The notes under the pieces: generated by a model | What the model was told of the DNA's origin: nothing | Databases searched by the model: none | Seen by the model: the letters and a program-made list of their open reading frames with translations, nothing else | Assembly (NCBI GenBank): GCA_902826385.1 | Contig: CADEEU010000005.1 | Location: 1 to 28,951 of the forward strand | Length of the DNA: 28,951 bases | Source: an uncultured Acidobacteriota bacterium | GTDB lineage: Bacteria > Acidobacteriota > Blastocatellia > Pyrinomonadales > Pyrinomonadaceae | Direction: 5' to 3' | Shown here: piece by piece, positions 8,124-15,374 of the stretch | Layout: each line of letters begins with the position of its first letter | Position numbering within the stretch: the first letter of the stretch is position 1 | Position numbers and translations under genes: made by a program

Positions 8124-8206
8124 CTAACCGCAGAGGACACAGAGGGCACAAAGGGAAGATCAATTTCTCAGTGATCTCACGTTTTCTCTGAGTGCTCGGT
8201 GTTTAG
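8124..8206. repeat. Degenerate intergenic palindromic element (AGAGGACACAGAGG-type)
   Basis: Arms 8124-8144 and 8186-8206 are inverted copies at 16 of 21 positions, around a 41-nt centre. The left arm has the phrase CCGCAGAGGACACAGAGGGC. The mobA TAA (8203-8205) lies inside the right arm, so the element supplies the stop codon. It fills nearly all of the space between mobA and purF. Arm style is like that of the 12272-12345 element, but more decayed. Confidence 0.5.
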
Positions 8207-8856
8207 ATTTCCCGGCGACCCAAAAGTTTGCGTTGATTTTTCCTGACAAACTCCAAGTCTTCCTCCGTATTGATATTAGTGAAATAAGCCTCTGACTGGG
8301 CGATGCTCGACTTGTATTCAGGCGCTTTCACAATTCGCGGAGCCAGCTCAGCAGCGATCTCATACATCGGCGGTGAAGTTCGCGGTCGTTGAATGATCTC
8401 ATTGACGGCGGGCAAAGCAACTTTTACCTGATAAAAAGCACACAACGGCTGCAGGCGGCCATCCATCTGTTCGGGAAGGACGACCCCGAACTCGATTGAT
8501 ACGTTGCCGTGAAGAATTTGCAACAACGCCGGCGTGATCAGCGGATAATCGCACGCAAGCAGGAGTATCCAATCCGAGTTCGCGTTAGACAAAGCCGCGT
8601 GCAGTCCGCCGAGCGGACCGCGTTCTTCGATGATGTCGAAAATAAAAGGAGCTTCCAGCCGTGCTGCCTCGATCGCGAACTGTGCTTCGTTTCCCGCGAC
8701 AAAAAAGACTTTCGAAGCGATGCCCGATTCGCGAACCGTGGTCAGAGCGCGGTCGGCAAGTGTTTTTACACCTACTTTCACAAACGCTTTGTCACGTCCA
8801 AAACGAGTTGAACGGCCTCCGATTAGGATAAATGCTTCTACCTTCACGGGGCACAC
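8203..8856 (-). CDS. mobA: Molybdenum cofactor guanylyltransferase
   Basis: MobA transfers GMP from GTP to Mo-molybdopterin to make the guanine dinucleotide cofactor used by DMSO reductase-family enzymes. The N-terminal EAFILIGGRSTRFGRDKA is the nucleotide-binding signature (GGxSxRxGxDK), and ERGPLGGLHAAL plus LLACDYPLITPALL match the rest of the core, with the metal Asp in CDYP. At 217 residues it is slightly longer than average. The start overlaps the end of the upstream molybdoenzyme gene by 13 bp, indicating one operon and translational coupling: the adjacent oxidoreductase is the likely client of this cofactor. Confidence 0.93.
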   Translation of the reverse strand: MCPVKVEAFILIGGRSTRFGRDKAFVKVGVKTLADRALTTVRESGIASKVFFVAGNEAQFAIEAARLEAPFIFDIIEERGPLGGLHAALSNANSDWILLLACDYPLITPALLQILHGNVSIEFGVVLPEQMDGRLQPLCAFYQVKVALPAVNEIIQRPRTSPPMYEIAAELAPRIVKAPEYKSSIAQSEAYFTNINTEEDLEFVRKNQRKLLGRREI

Positions 8857-11252
8857 TCGCTACCGCTCGTGTTTCCGCCTGATGGTTTGACTGAAACAAC
8901 GATGCATTTCGATGTCGGCGTAATGCTGCGTTTGGCGAAGCTGCCAAGCGGAATCAATGGATTCGCCTCGGGAAAATACGCAGCACAGCAATCGACCGGG
9001 ATCTCATAGGGTACGACAATGAAATTCTTGACCTGCCGCTCGCCGTCTTCGAAATGGCTGGTGATATCGACCGGTTGCCCTTTCTCAAGGCCCAAGTCGA
9101 GGATGTTCCCTCCGTTCATGAAGATCACATTCCGGCCGCCATCGATGCCGCGATAGCGGTCGCGAAGGTTATAGATGGTCGAGTTGAACTGTCCGTGCGA
9201 GCGAATAGTGGTCATTAACAAACGGCCAGGCTCGAGCACGATCTTTTCAAGCGGTGAAGATTTGAACGCAGCCCTTCCGCCCGAAGTTGTAAACTTCCCT
9301 TCATGCGGCGGGTTCGGCATGTAAAATCCGCCGTCCTTCCGAATGCGTTCATTATAGTTTTCACAACCGGGCACGACCCGCGAGATCGCATCGCGGATAT
9401 TGTCGTAGTTCGCGGTCATCGCGTCCCAATCCACAGTCGTTCTTTCGCCTAGCGTGGCTTTCGCGAGTTGAGCAACAATCCACGGCTCACTGCGTAGATG
9501 CTCGGACGCGGGTTCGAAAATTCCTTGCGAAGACTGCACATTCAGCATCGTGCTTTCGGTGGAAACGAACTGTGGAGCGCGGACACTCTTGTCCGCAAGG
9601 CCGCGTTTTTCAGCAGCCTGACTCTTCCCCAGCGACTGTTCGGACGCCGAAGCGACGTCCGTGCGGACAAGAGTGTCCGCGCTCCGGTCGATCTCCGAGC
9701 GACCCAGACACGGCAGAATCAACGAAACCCTTCCCGGCGTGACGGCCGTACGATTTAGTTTCGTAATCACCTGCACGGTCAAATCGCAATTACCGACAGC
9801 GGCCGCGACCGCATTCGTATCCGGTGATGCCGCAACGAAATTGCCGCCCATCGCGAAGAAAATCTTAACGCGTCCGTCGCCCATTGCCGCGATACTTTCG
9901 ACAGTGTTGTAGCCGTCTTTTTCAGGCGCTTCGAACTGAAATTCCCGTTCGAGATTTTCGCGAAACACGGGATTCATCTGTTCCCAAATTCCCATCGTCC
10001 GGTCACCCTGCACGTTCGAATGCCCGCGGACCGGACACAAGCCTGCGCCGGGCCGACCGATCGCTCCACGAAGCAAGTGAAGGTTGACAATGTCCTGAAT
10101 CGTCGCGACCGCGTCGCGGTGCTGCGTCACGCCCATCGCCCAGCAGGTGATGAATTTGCCGGCGGACATTATCATCTCGGCCGCATCCGCAATTTGCCCT
10201 TGCGTCAGGCCCGAAGATTCGAAGATGTCGTCCCACGATGTAGCATCGAGGTCGGCGATCAACTCATCGCAGCCTTCGGTCTTTGTCCTGATGAAGTCTA
10301 GATCGAAAACTGCTCCCGCATCGTTCCGTTCCCGTTCGAGCATCGTTTTCATCAGCCCTTTCAGAACCGCCATGTCGCCGCCTATCCGCACGGGTAAATG
10401 CAGGTCGGCTAATTTCACGGGATTGAATCCGAGTACCGAAAGCGGATTGCCGTGCTGCGGGTTCGGGTCTACAAAATTCATCAATCCCGCTTCGGGCAGC
10501 GGGTTAATAGCAATCATTTTTGCTCCGGCTTTTTTGGCAGCCGCGAGCGATGTCAGCATTCGCGGCGCGTTCGTGCCTGGATTTTGGCCGATAACGATTA
10601 CGAGATCGGTCTTTTCGGAATCGTCCAGGCGGATGGTCGCCTTGCCAAGACCAATGGATTCGGCAAGCGCAACACTGGTCGATTCGTGACACATGTTCGA
10701 ACAATCCGGTAGATTGTTCGTGCCGAACTGACGCACAAAAAGCTGGTAAAGAAATGCCGCCTCGTTCGATGTGCGGCCAGACGTGTAAAAGACGGCTTCG
10801 TCGGGAGACGAAAGCGAGTTTAGTTTCTTGGCAATTATTCTGAAGGCCGTATCCCATTCGATCGGTTCGTAATGATCGCTTCCCTCTCGCAAAATAACCG
10901 GCTCGGTCAAACGGCCTTGATCGTTGAGCCAGTGATCGGATTGCTGCGAGAGTTCCTGGACGGAATATTTTGCGAAAAACTCCGCACCGACGCGTTTTCG
11001 CGTTCCTTCATCAGCCATCGCCTTGGCGCCGTTTTCACAAAATTCGGCAAAAGTCCGATGACTTTCGGGATCTGGCCAGGCACACGATTGACAATCAAAA
11101 CCGCCGGCCTGATTTATCTTCAGCAACCCACGCGTGCCGCGAACAATGCCCATCTTCGAGAACACGCCGCGGGCAGTGCTGATAACCGCATCCAGGCCGG
11201 CGGCGGTTTGCTGCGGTTCGGAGGTCTCAAGTTTTTCCTTTTCGTCGGTCAT
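8844..11252 (-). CDS. FdhF/YdeP-family molybdopterin oxidoreductase with an in-frame palindromic insert
   Basis: A member of the YdeP-type branch of formate dehydrogenase-like enzymes: N-terminal LLKINQAGGFDCQSCAWPDP (a single CxxC at 54/57 in place of a full N-terminal [4Fe-4S] motif), then YTSGRTSNEAAFLYQ and DCSNMCHESTS, where Cys188 is at the position of the metal-ligating Cys/Sec of formate dehydrogenases. Molybdopterin-binding segments follow (VIGQNPGTNAPRML, RPGAGLCPVRGHSNVQGDRT, SHGQFNSTIYNL). E. coli YdeP is linked to acid resistance; the reaction is not established, so formate is not assumed. About residues 523-560 are an insertion encoded by a palindromic element, between LPCLGRSEID and QFVSTESTM, which are nearly adjacent in relatives. 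It lies between fdhD and mobA, so sulfuration and cofactor-nucleotide steps are co-encoded. Confidence 0.9.
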   Translation of the reverse strand: MTDEKEKLETSEPQQTAAGLDAVISTARGVFSKMGIVRGTRGLLKINQAGGFDCQSCAWPDPESHRTFAEFCENGAKAMADEGTRKRVGAEFFAKYSVQELSQQSDHWLNDQGRLTEPVILREGSDHYEPIEWDTAFRIIAKKLNSLSSPDEAVFYTSGRTSNEAAFLYQLFVRQFGTNNLPDCSNMCHESTSVALAESIGLGKATIRLDDSEKTDLVIVIGQNPGTNAPRMLTSLAAAKKAGAKMIAINPLPEAGLMNFVDPNPQHGNPLSVLGFNPVKLADLHLPVRIGGDMAVLKGLMKTMLERERNDAGAVFDLDFIRTKTEGCDELIADLDATSWDDIFESSGLTQGQIADAAEMIMSAGKFITCWAMGVTQHRDAVATIQDIVNLHLLRGAIGRPGAGLCPVRGHSNVQGDRTMGIWEQMNPVFRENLEREFQFEAPEKDGYNTVESIAAMGDGRVKIFFAMGGNFVAASPDTNAVAAAVGNCDLTVQVITKLNRTAVTPGRVSLILPCLGRSEIDRSADTLVRTDVASASEQSLGKSQAAEKRGLADKSVRAPQFVSTESTMLNVQSSQGIFEPASEHLRSEPWIVAQLAKATLGERTTVDWDAMTANYDNIRDAISRVVPGCENYNERIRKDGGFYMPNPPHEGKFTTSGGRAAFKSSPLEKIVLEPGRLLMTTIRSHGQFNSTIYNLRDRYRGIDGGRNVIFMNGGNILDLGLEKGQPVDITSHFEDGERQVKNFIVVPYEIPVDCCAAYFPEANPLIPLGSFAKRSITPTSKCIVVSVKPSGGNTSGSECAP
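9574..9685. repeat. In-frame palindromic element inside the molybdoenzyme gene
   Basis: Arms 9574-9597 and 9662-9685 are perfect 24-nt inverted copies, separated by 64 bp. Each arm is itself a hairpin (GCGGAC-ACTCTT-GTCCGC). The centre holds further CGGAC/GTCCG inverted pairs. Read on the gene strand it encodes about 38 residues beginning near SADTLVRTDVAS and ending near ADKSVRAP, with no stop codon. The identical arms indicate recent arrival or active maintenance. Flanking residues are conserved family blocks, so the insertion lies in a loop. Confidence 0.85.
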
Positions 11253-11275
11253 CTTTCGGCTTTTTAACTCCGGAC

Positions 11276-11343
11276 AAACTGAAAAGTGAAAACTAAAACT
11301 GAAAATGTTAGTTTTCAGATTTCACTTTTTAGTTTTCAGTTTG
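11276..11343. repeat. AT-rich palindromic element between fdhD and the molybdoenzyme gene
   Basis: An outer 10-bp perfect inverted pair (AAACTGAAAA/TTTTCAGTTT, 11276-11285 and 11333-11342) encloses imperfectly inverted ACTGAAAA and GTGAAA units. Its right arm contains the fdhD stop (TGA at 11336-11338 on minus), so the element also provides the final Asn codon of FdhD. It fills the 83-bp gap in the operon and would form an mRNA hairpin there. Confidence 0.55.
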
Positions 11344-12247
11344 CTGGGATCGTGACCCGATCACCAATTGTCGAATCAGAAATGACCCTCTCACCGCCGC
11401 AATAGACATTGAACCTATCGTTGCGAACGAACCCGATCAACGTCATTCCGAACTCGCGTGCCAATTCGACCGCCAAACTCGACGGTGCACCGACGGCGGC
11501 TAGGATAGGAATCCCGGCCATTAAGGCCTTCTGCACCAGCTCAAAACTAATTCTCCCACTGACCAGCAATACGCTTTCGTTCAGCGGCAGTTCGTTCGCA
11601 AGAAACTTTGCTCCGATCACTTTGTCCAAAGCGTTGTGACGGCCGACATCCTCGCGAGCTATATCAATCTGGCCCTCCGCGCCGAACAGAGCCGACGCAT
11701 GGAGGCCGCCGGTTTTGTCGAAGGTCTCCTGTCGTCGCCGCAATTCATCCGGCAGACGCCTGATCACTTCGGACTTAACGGACATTCCTTTTGGTATCTC
11801 GATCTTTCGTACGCCGGTGCTTAGGGCTTCGATCGAACTTTTGCCGCAAACGCCGCAACTGGACGACGTATAAAAGTGCCGTTTAAGCCGTTCAAAATCT
11901 ACCTCGGTTCCGTCGCTCAGATCGACGCGGATCGTGTTAGAGTTCAGCGAACCGGCGCGTTCTAGTGTCCCTTCGCCTTTGCTGATCTTCAGGCCGCAAT
12001 GTCGAATCTGTTTGACTTGTGTCGGCGAGCTGATTATTCCTTCGGTGAAAAGAAATCCGGCCGCCAGCTCGGCATCGTCGCCCGGCGTCCGCATTGTAAT
12101 TGAGATGGCCTTATGTGCGCCGTCCGCAAATCCCAGACGTATTTCAAGAGGTTCCTCGACCGCAAGCACATCAGCAAACTCGCGCTCGTCCGCTCCCGAT
12201 TCAACGCGTCGAACGGTGGTTTCGAAAGTTGCCGGTGCTGGTTTCAC
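11336..12247 (-). CDS. fdhD: Sulfurtransferase for molybdoenzyme activation (FdhD family)
   Basis: FdhD passes sulfur to the molybdenum cofactor of formate dehydrogenase-type enzymes. The family CxxC is seen as SSCGVCGKSS with Cys131 and Cys134, which carry the persulfide, and the downstream blocks DVGRHNALDKVIG, SGRISFELVQKA and GVRN-like GFVRNDRFNVY match the fold. The 303-residue length is normal. The start is a GTG with no Shine-Dalgarno sequence; a TAAGAT hexamer lies 6 nt upstream (12254-12259), suggesting a leaderless message. First gene of the fdhD, YdeP-type oxidoreductase, mobA set. Confidence 0.93.
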   Translation of the reverse strand: MKPAPATFETTVRRVESGADEREFADVLAVEEPLEIRLGFADGAHKAISITMRTPGDDAELAAGFLFTEGIISSPTQVKQIRHCGLKISKGEGTLERAGSLNSNTIRVDLSDGTEVDFERLKRHFYTSSSCGVCGKSSIEALSTGVRKIEIPKGMSVKSEVIRRLPDELRRRQETFDKTGGLHASALFGAEGQIDIAREDVGRHNALDKVIGAKFLANELPLNESVLLVSGRISFELVQKALMAGIPILAAVGAPSSLAVELAREFGMTLIGFVRNDRFNVYCGGERVISDSTIGDRVTIPAN

Positions 12248-12271
12248 AAATCCATCTTAACAAAAAGATTA

Positions 12272-12345
12272 ACCACAGAGATCACTGAGAACACGGAGGA
12301 GATAAATCATTTTCTCGCCTCCGTGCTCTCTGTGATCTCTGTGGT
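12272..12345. repeat. Intergenic palindromic element (ACCACAGAGATCACTGAG-type)
   Basis: Arms 12272-12299 and 12318-12345 are inverted copies at 26 of 28 positions with an 18-nt loop. The phrase is ACCACAGAGATCACTGAG on the left. It lies between the fahA stop (12352-12354) and the fdhD start (12247), both minus-strand genes, and could end fahA transcription as a hairpin, though no T-run follows. Similar CAGAGG/CACAGAG repeats are common between genes in environmental bacteria. Confidence 0.8.
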
Positions 12346-12351
12346 AAACTC

Positions 12352-13695
12352 CTAAGTCGCCGGAGTGATCCTTCCGCGGCATTCGCCCAGGCCGATGCGG
12401 CGAAAGCCTTCGCGTTCGCAAAAGCCTTTCATTATTACTTCGTCGCCATCTTCGAGAAAGCGGCGCGTCTCGCCCGATGGAAGCGTGAGCGGTTCGGTGC
12501 CGCGCCATGTGAGTTCGAGCATGCAGCCGCGTTCGCTCTTTTCTTTCCCGCTTACGGTACCGGTCGCCATCAGGTCGCCGGTTTGCAGGTTGCAGCCGTT
12601 CGACGCGTGGTGCGTGAGCATCTGGCCGATCGTCCAGTAAAGGTCTTTAGTATTCGAGCGGCTAAGCAAATGTGGTTCGATATTCTCGGTCCGCATTTTT
12701 TCGGTCTGTATGTAAACCTCAAGATTGATGTCCAGTCCACCGAAGTTTTTGTTTTGCTCATCGCTAAGATAATCGAGCGGCTCCGGGTCGTCCGGATCGC
12801 GTTCGAATGCTTTTGTTCTGAACGGTGCCAACGCCTCCATCGTCACGACGAACGGCGAGATCGTGGTCGCGAAGTTCTTCGCCAGGAACGGCCCAAGCGG
12901 CTGGTATTCCCACGCCTGTATGTCGCGTGCCGACCAGTCGTTCACCAGGCATACGCCAAAGATGTGTTCTTCGGCCTCGCCAATCGGAATGCTCTGACCA
13001 AGCTCGTTTCCGTTCCCAACGAAAAATCCAAGCTCCATCTCATAATCCAGATTCTTCGCCGGAATAAAAACCGGCGGCTTTTCCGCATCACCCCGATTCT
13101 GACCTTTTGGACGTTGGATATCGGTCCCACTAACAACGATACTCGAAGCCCGTCCGTGATAACCGATCGGAACATACTTATAATTCGGCAGCAGCGGATT
13201 GTCCGGCCTGAACATTGATCCAACGTTCGTGGCGTGGAAGATAGAGCAGTAGAAATCGGTGTAATCGCTTATTGACGTAGGAACCTTATAGATTACGTCC
13301 GAGCTGGGAAAAAGGGATTTTTGGACTTCGCCCCGTTCATCGGCAGATGCTCGTTCATTTAATAAGAACGTTAGCCCAGCCCGCAATAACAATCGATTTC
13401 CGCCAATCATCCAGGCCAGCGGGTTGAGACACGCGAAATTGAAATAAGGGGCATATTTTTCTCGATCGTCATCTTTGAAGAATCGATCCAGCAAACCTCG
13501 GCCGATGATGGACTCAAGATCTAGTATCTGATCGCCTATCGCGACGCCCATTTTTTCTTTTGCCTGATGCTCAGTCCCTGCTTTCCAGAACATACAAAGC
13601 GGCAAATTCTGTATCGGAAAATCCGTATTCGGGTCGTTGGCGGATTCGACCCAGCTTTTGAGGTTCGGGTCGTGGGTTTCGTTTATTTCGTACAT
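12352..13695 (-). CDS. fahA: Fumarylacetoacetase
   Basis: Hydrolyses fumarylacetoacetate to fumarate and acetoacetate, the last step of tyrosine/homogentisate breakdown. The motif DYTDFYCSIFHATNVG carries the metal Asp147 and catalytic His154, spaced seven apart as in mammalian FAH. Other ligands are Glu219 and Glu221 (YEMELGFFVG) and Asp253 (VNDWSARDIQ). PIGYHGRASS and the C-terminal MATGTVSGKEK region also match. At 447 residues it is slightly longer than the animal enzyme. No clear Shine-Dalgarno sequence precedes the ATG. No other homogentisate-pathway gene is in the window, but the upstream conserved gene probably belongs with it. Confidence 0.96.
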   Translation of the reverse strand: MYEINETHDPNLKSWVESANDPNTDFPIQNLPLCMFWKAGTEHQAKEKMGVAIGDQILDLESIIGRGLLDRFFKDDDREKYAPYFNFACLNPLAWMIGGNRLLLRAGLTFLLNERASADERGEVQKSLFPSSDVIYKVPTSISDYTDFYCSIFHATNVGSMFRPDNPLLPNYKYVPIGYHGRASSIVVSGTDIQRPKGQNRGDAEKPPVFIPAKNLDYEMELGFFVGNGNELGQSIPIGEAEEHIFGVCLVNDWSARDIQAWEYQPLGPFLAKNFATTISPFVVTMEALAPFRTKAFERDPDDPEPLDYLSDEQNKNFGGLDINLEVYIQTEKMRTENIEPHLLSRSNTKDLYWTIGQMLTHHASNGCNLQTGDLMATGTVSGKEKSERGCMLELTWRGTEPLTLPSGETRRFLEDGDEVIMKGFCEREGFRRIGLGECRGRITPAT

Positions 13696-13704
13696 AAAGA
13701 AGTA

Positions 13705-13778
13705 GCCCGCGAAACACGCGAAAAGACGCGAAAAAAGAAAACTTCATAATTTCGCGTTCTTTCGCGTGTTTCGCGGGC
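13705..13778. repeat. Intergenic palindromic element (GCCCGCGAAACACGCGAAAA-type)
   Basis: Arms 13705-13733 and 13750-13778 are inverted copies at 27 of 29 positions (the only difference is a CT/TC swap) around a 16-nt loop. It fills the 87-bp gap between the uncharacterised gene and fahA, ending 5 bp from the stop of the former and beginning 10 bp from the start codon of fahA, so an mRNA hairpin here would lie over the fahA ribosome entry region. Confidence 0.8.
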
Positions 13779-13782
13779 AAAT

Positions 13783-14694
13783 TCATAATAGCCCAAGGCC
13801 TTGCAGGTCTTCGACCGGTTCGGTGAAAGAGCATGAGCCGAACGATATCATGCCCTTGCTCCGCAGGCGTTCGACGTGGCCGGCGGTTAGGAAATGTTCG
13901 TTGCGCCACGCCACGCCGTTGTCGCGGAAGGCGAATGCTTCGTCAAATTCTTCTTCCATCAGTTCTTCCAGGAGGCTGACGCGATAGCTTTCGCGGGCAA
14001 AGCCGGTCATGAGAAGGACGTTCAAAAAGCCGTGCATCGTTCCCCGCGGGGCGTCGGGTGCATAGGTCAGCGGGCGAAAACAGTGGATCGGGTGATGCAG
14101 CCCGGCCGTGGCCTTGAACGGGACATTGGCCGCCATACATGACCGCACAAACCGTATTATCTCGCGCGAAGGCGGAAAATCCTCTCGCGTCACGCCCCCG
14201 GTGCGAATCTTTGCCCGTTGTTTTTTTGCCGAAAGCAACGTTACAAGATCGACAAAATTCTCGCCCATCGCTATCTCAAAGTACGCGGTCAGATCTTCCG
14301 GCAGGGCCGCCACCGTGTTTTCGATCTTCGAGATTGTGGTTGCCTTTACTTCCAGCGAATCACAAATCGCCTTACCTGAGTAGGTCGAATTAAAAAGCTT
14401 TATTTCCTTTATAGTTGCGGCAATGTCCTCACCGGCCAGCACGCTTAAACGCCATGGATCGCCATCCAAAAAATGATCTTCCGCCGCTTCGACAAATTCA
14501 CTCAGCCTGGCGACGGGCAGCACAAAACCGCCCAACAACCACCGGTGTTCCCCTTTTCTGTACGCCGCGTAATTTGAAACCGCTTGCTGCATCGAAACCA
14601 TCGACGGCGGAAAAAGCCCGGCGTAATCGATTATTCCAGAAAGCAGTGAACGAACGGATTGTTTGGGGGCGGAAGCCTCAGAGTGAGCAGTCAT
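13783..14694 (-). CDS. Conserved protein of unknown function upstream of fahA
   Basis: A 303-residue soluble protein without signal peptide or membrane segment. I recognise the pattern (GIIDYAGLFPPSMVSMQQAVSNYAAYR near the start, a WLLGGFVLP strand, KIRTGGVTREDFPP in the middle, VPFKATAGLHHPIHCF at about residue 200, then a helical C-terminus with GFLNVLLM) as a family of uncharacterised proteins, but know no function. Alternating strands and helices, and Lys and His-rich glycine loops (IRTGG, KATAGLHHP) suggest a TIM-barrel-like enzyme; this is inference. A short-leader promoter is possible: TATTAT-like box about 20 nt before the ATG (14712-14717 region). No Shine-Dalgarno sequence is seen. 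It precedes fahA on the same strand. Confidence 0.75.
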   Translation of the reverse strand: MTAHSEASAPKQSVRSLLSGIIDYAGLFPPSMVSMQQAVSNYAAYRKGEHRWLLGGFVLPVARLSEFVEAAEDHFLDGDPWRLSVLAGEDIAATIKEIKLFNSTYSGKAICDSLEVKATTISKIENTVAALPEDLTAYFEIAMGENFVDLVTLLSAKKQRAKIRTGGVTREDFPPSREIIRFVRSCMAANVPFKATAGLHHPIHCFRPLTYAPDAPRGTMHGFLNVLLMTGFARESYRVSLLEELMEEEFDEAFAFRDNGVAWRNEHFLTAGHVERLRSKGMISFGSCSFTEPVEDLQGLGLL

Positions 14695-14842
14695 TTTATT
14701 GGTCTTGAGGGTATAATAACATTGAAAATGCTAAGTCTTATACAGGCGATTGACAAAAAGTCGCCACCGACACGCCTGAAGTTGCGTAAACGCAAAAACC
14801 TGGGCTATCTTGTCTCATTGATCGTACCGCAAGACGAACAGC

Positions 14843-15355
14843 ATGAGAGTTTTAGGAATCGATCCAGGCAGTGAAACGCTCGGCTGGGGCGTGGTTGAGG
14901 GTAACGGGAACAAGTACTCGCTGGTCGATTTCGGTACCGTACGGTCGAATCCCAGAGACGCATTTGCCAAACGGTTGGCAAAGATCTATAGCGAGATCGA
15001 GCAATTGATCGATCGCACCAACCCCGATGCTCTCGCAATTGAAGAAGCGTTTTATTCGATCAACGTAAGCGTCGCGATGAAGCTTGGGCAAGTCCGCGGC
15101 GTGATGCTGCTTCTGGCCGAACAACGCGGCCTGACGATAGCCGAGTATGCTCCCAGACTGATAAAAAAGACGGTGGTCGGTTATGGTAATGCTGAAAAAC
15201 AGCAGGTAGGTGAGATGGTGCGGATTCTGCTTGGGCTAAAAGCTGCCCCAAAACCGCACGACGCGGCCGATGCCCTCGCCATTGCGATCTGTCATTTTCA
15301 TCATCACGGCTTGAACGACCGACTTGAAAAAGCGGTTCGAACGGCTAAAAAATAG
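14843..15355 (+). CDS. ruvC: Holliday junction resolvase RuvC
   Basis: The endonuclease that cuts Holliday junctions with RuvAB during recombination repair. The RNase H-like core is clear: LGIDPGSETLGWG with Asp7, LAIEEAFYS with Glu67/68, the GQVRGVMLLLAEQ helix, and KPHDAADALAIAICH with Asp140/143 completing the four acidic residues. At 170 residues it has the normal length. There is no Shine-Dalgarno sequence before the ATG. It is divergent from the uncharacterised gene at 14694 across 148 bp, and is followed by an exported SH3 protein 19 bp downstream. No ruvA or ruvB lies near. Confidence 0.96.
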   Translation: MRVLGIDPGSETLGWGVVEGNGNKYSLVDFGTVRSNPRDAFAKRLAKIYSEIEQLIDRTNPDALAIEEAFYSINVSVAMKLGQVRGVMLLLAEQRGLTIAEYAPRLIKKTVVGYGNAEKQQVGEMVRILLGLKAAPKPHDAADALAIAICHFHHHGLNDRLEKAVRTAKK

Positions 15356-15374
15356 AGAAGAGTAAACAACCCTC

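Noticed and set aside
9574..9685. An insertion sequence or a frameshifted pseudogene in the molybdoenzyme gene
   Set aside because: There is no transposase, no target-site duplication that I can identify, and the frame is intact across the insert.
10147..10689. A 180-residue plus-strand open frame
   Set aside because: Antisense to the molybdoenzyme gene, with Ser/Ala/Pro-rich shadow composition.
12583..13218. A 211-residue plus-strand open frame
   Set aside because: Antisense to fahA, which has complete catalytic motifs.
14695..14842. A strong promoter for ruvC from TTGACA at 14750-14755
   Set aside because: No -10-like hexamer lies 16-18 nt downstream, so the TTGACA match is probably chance.
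14728..14874. A short basic open frame (MLSLIQAIDKKSPP...) before ruvC
   Set aside because: It overlaps the ruvC start in another frame, has no ribosome-binding site and no family resemblance. It is possibly a leader peptide, but I see no support.
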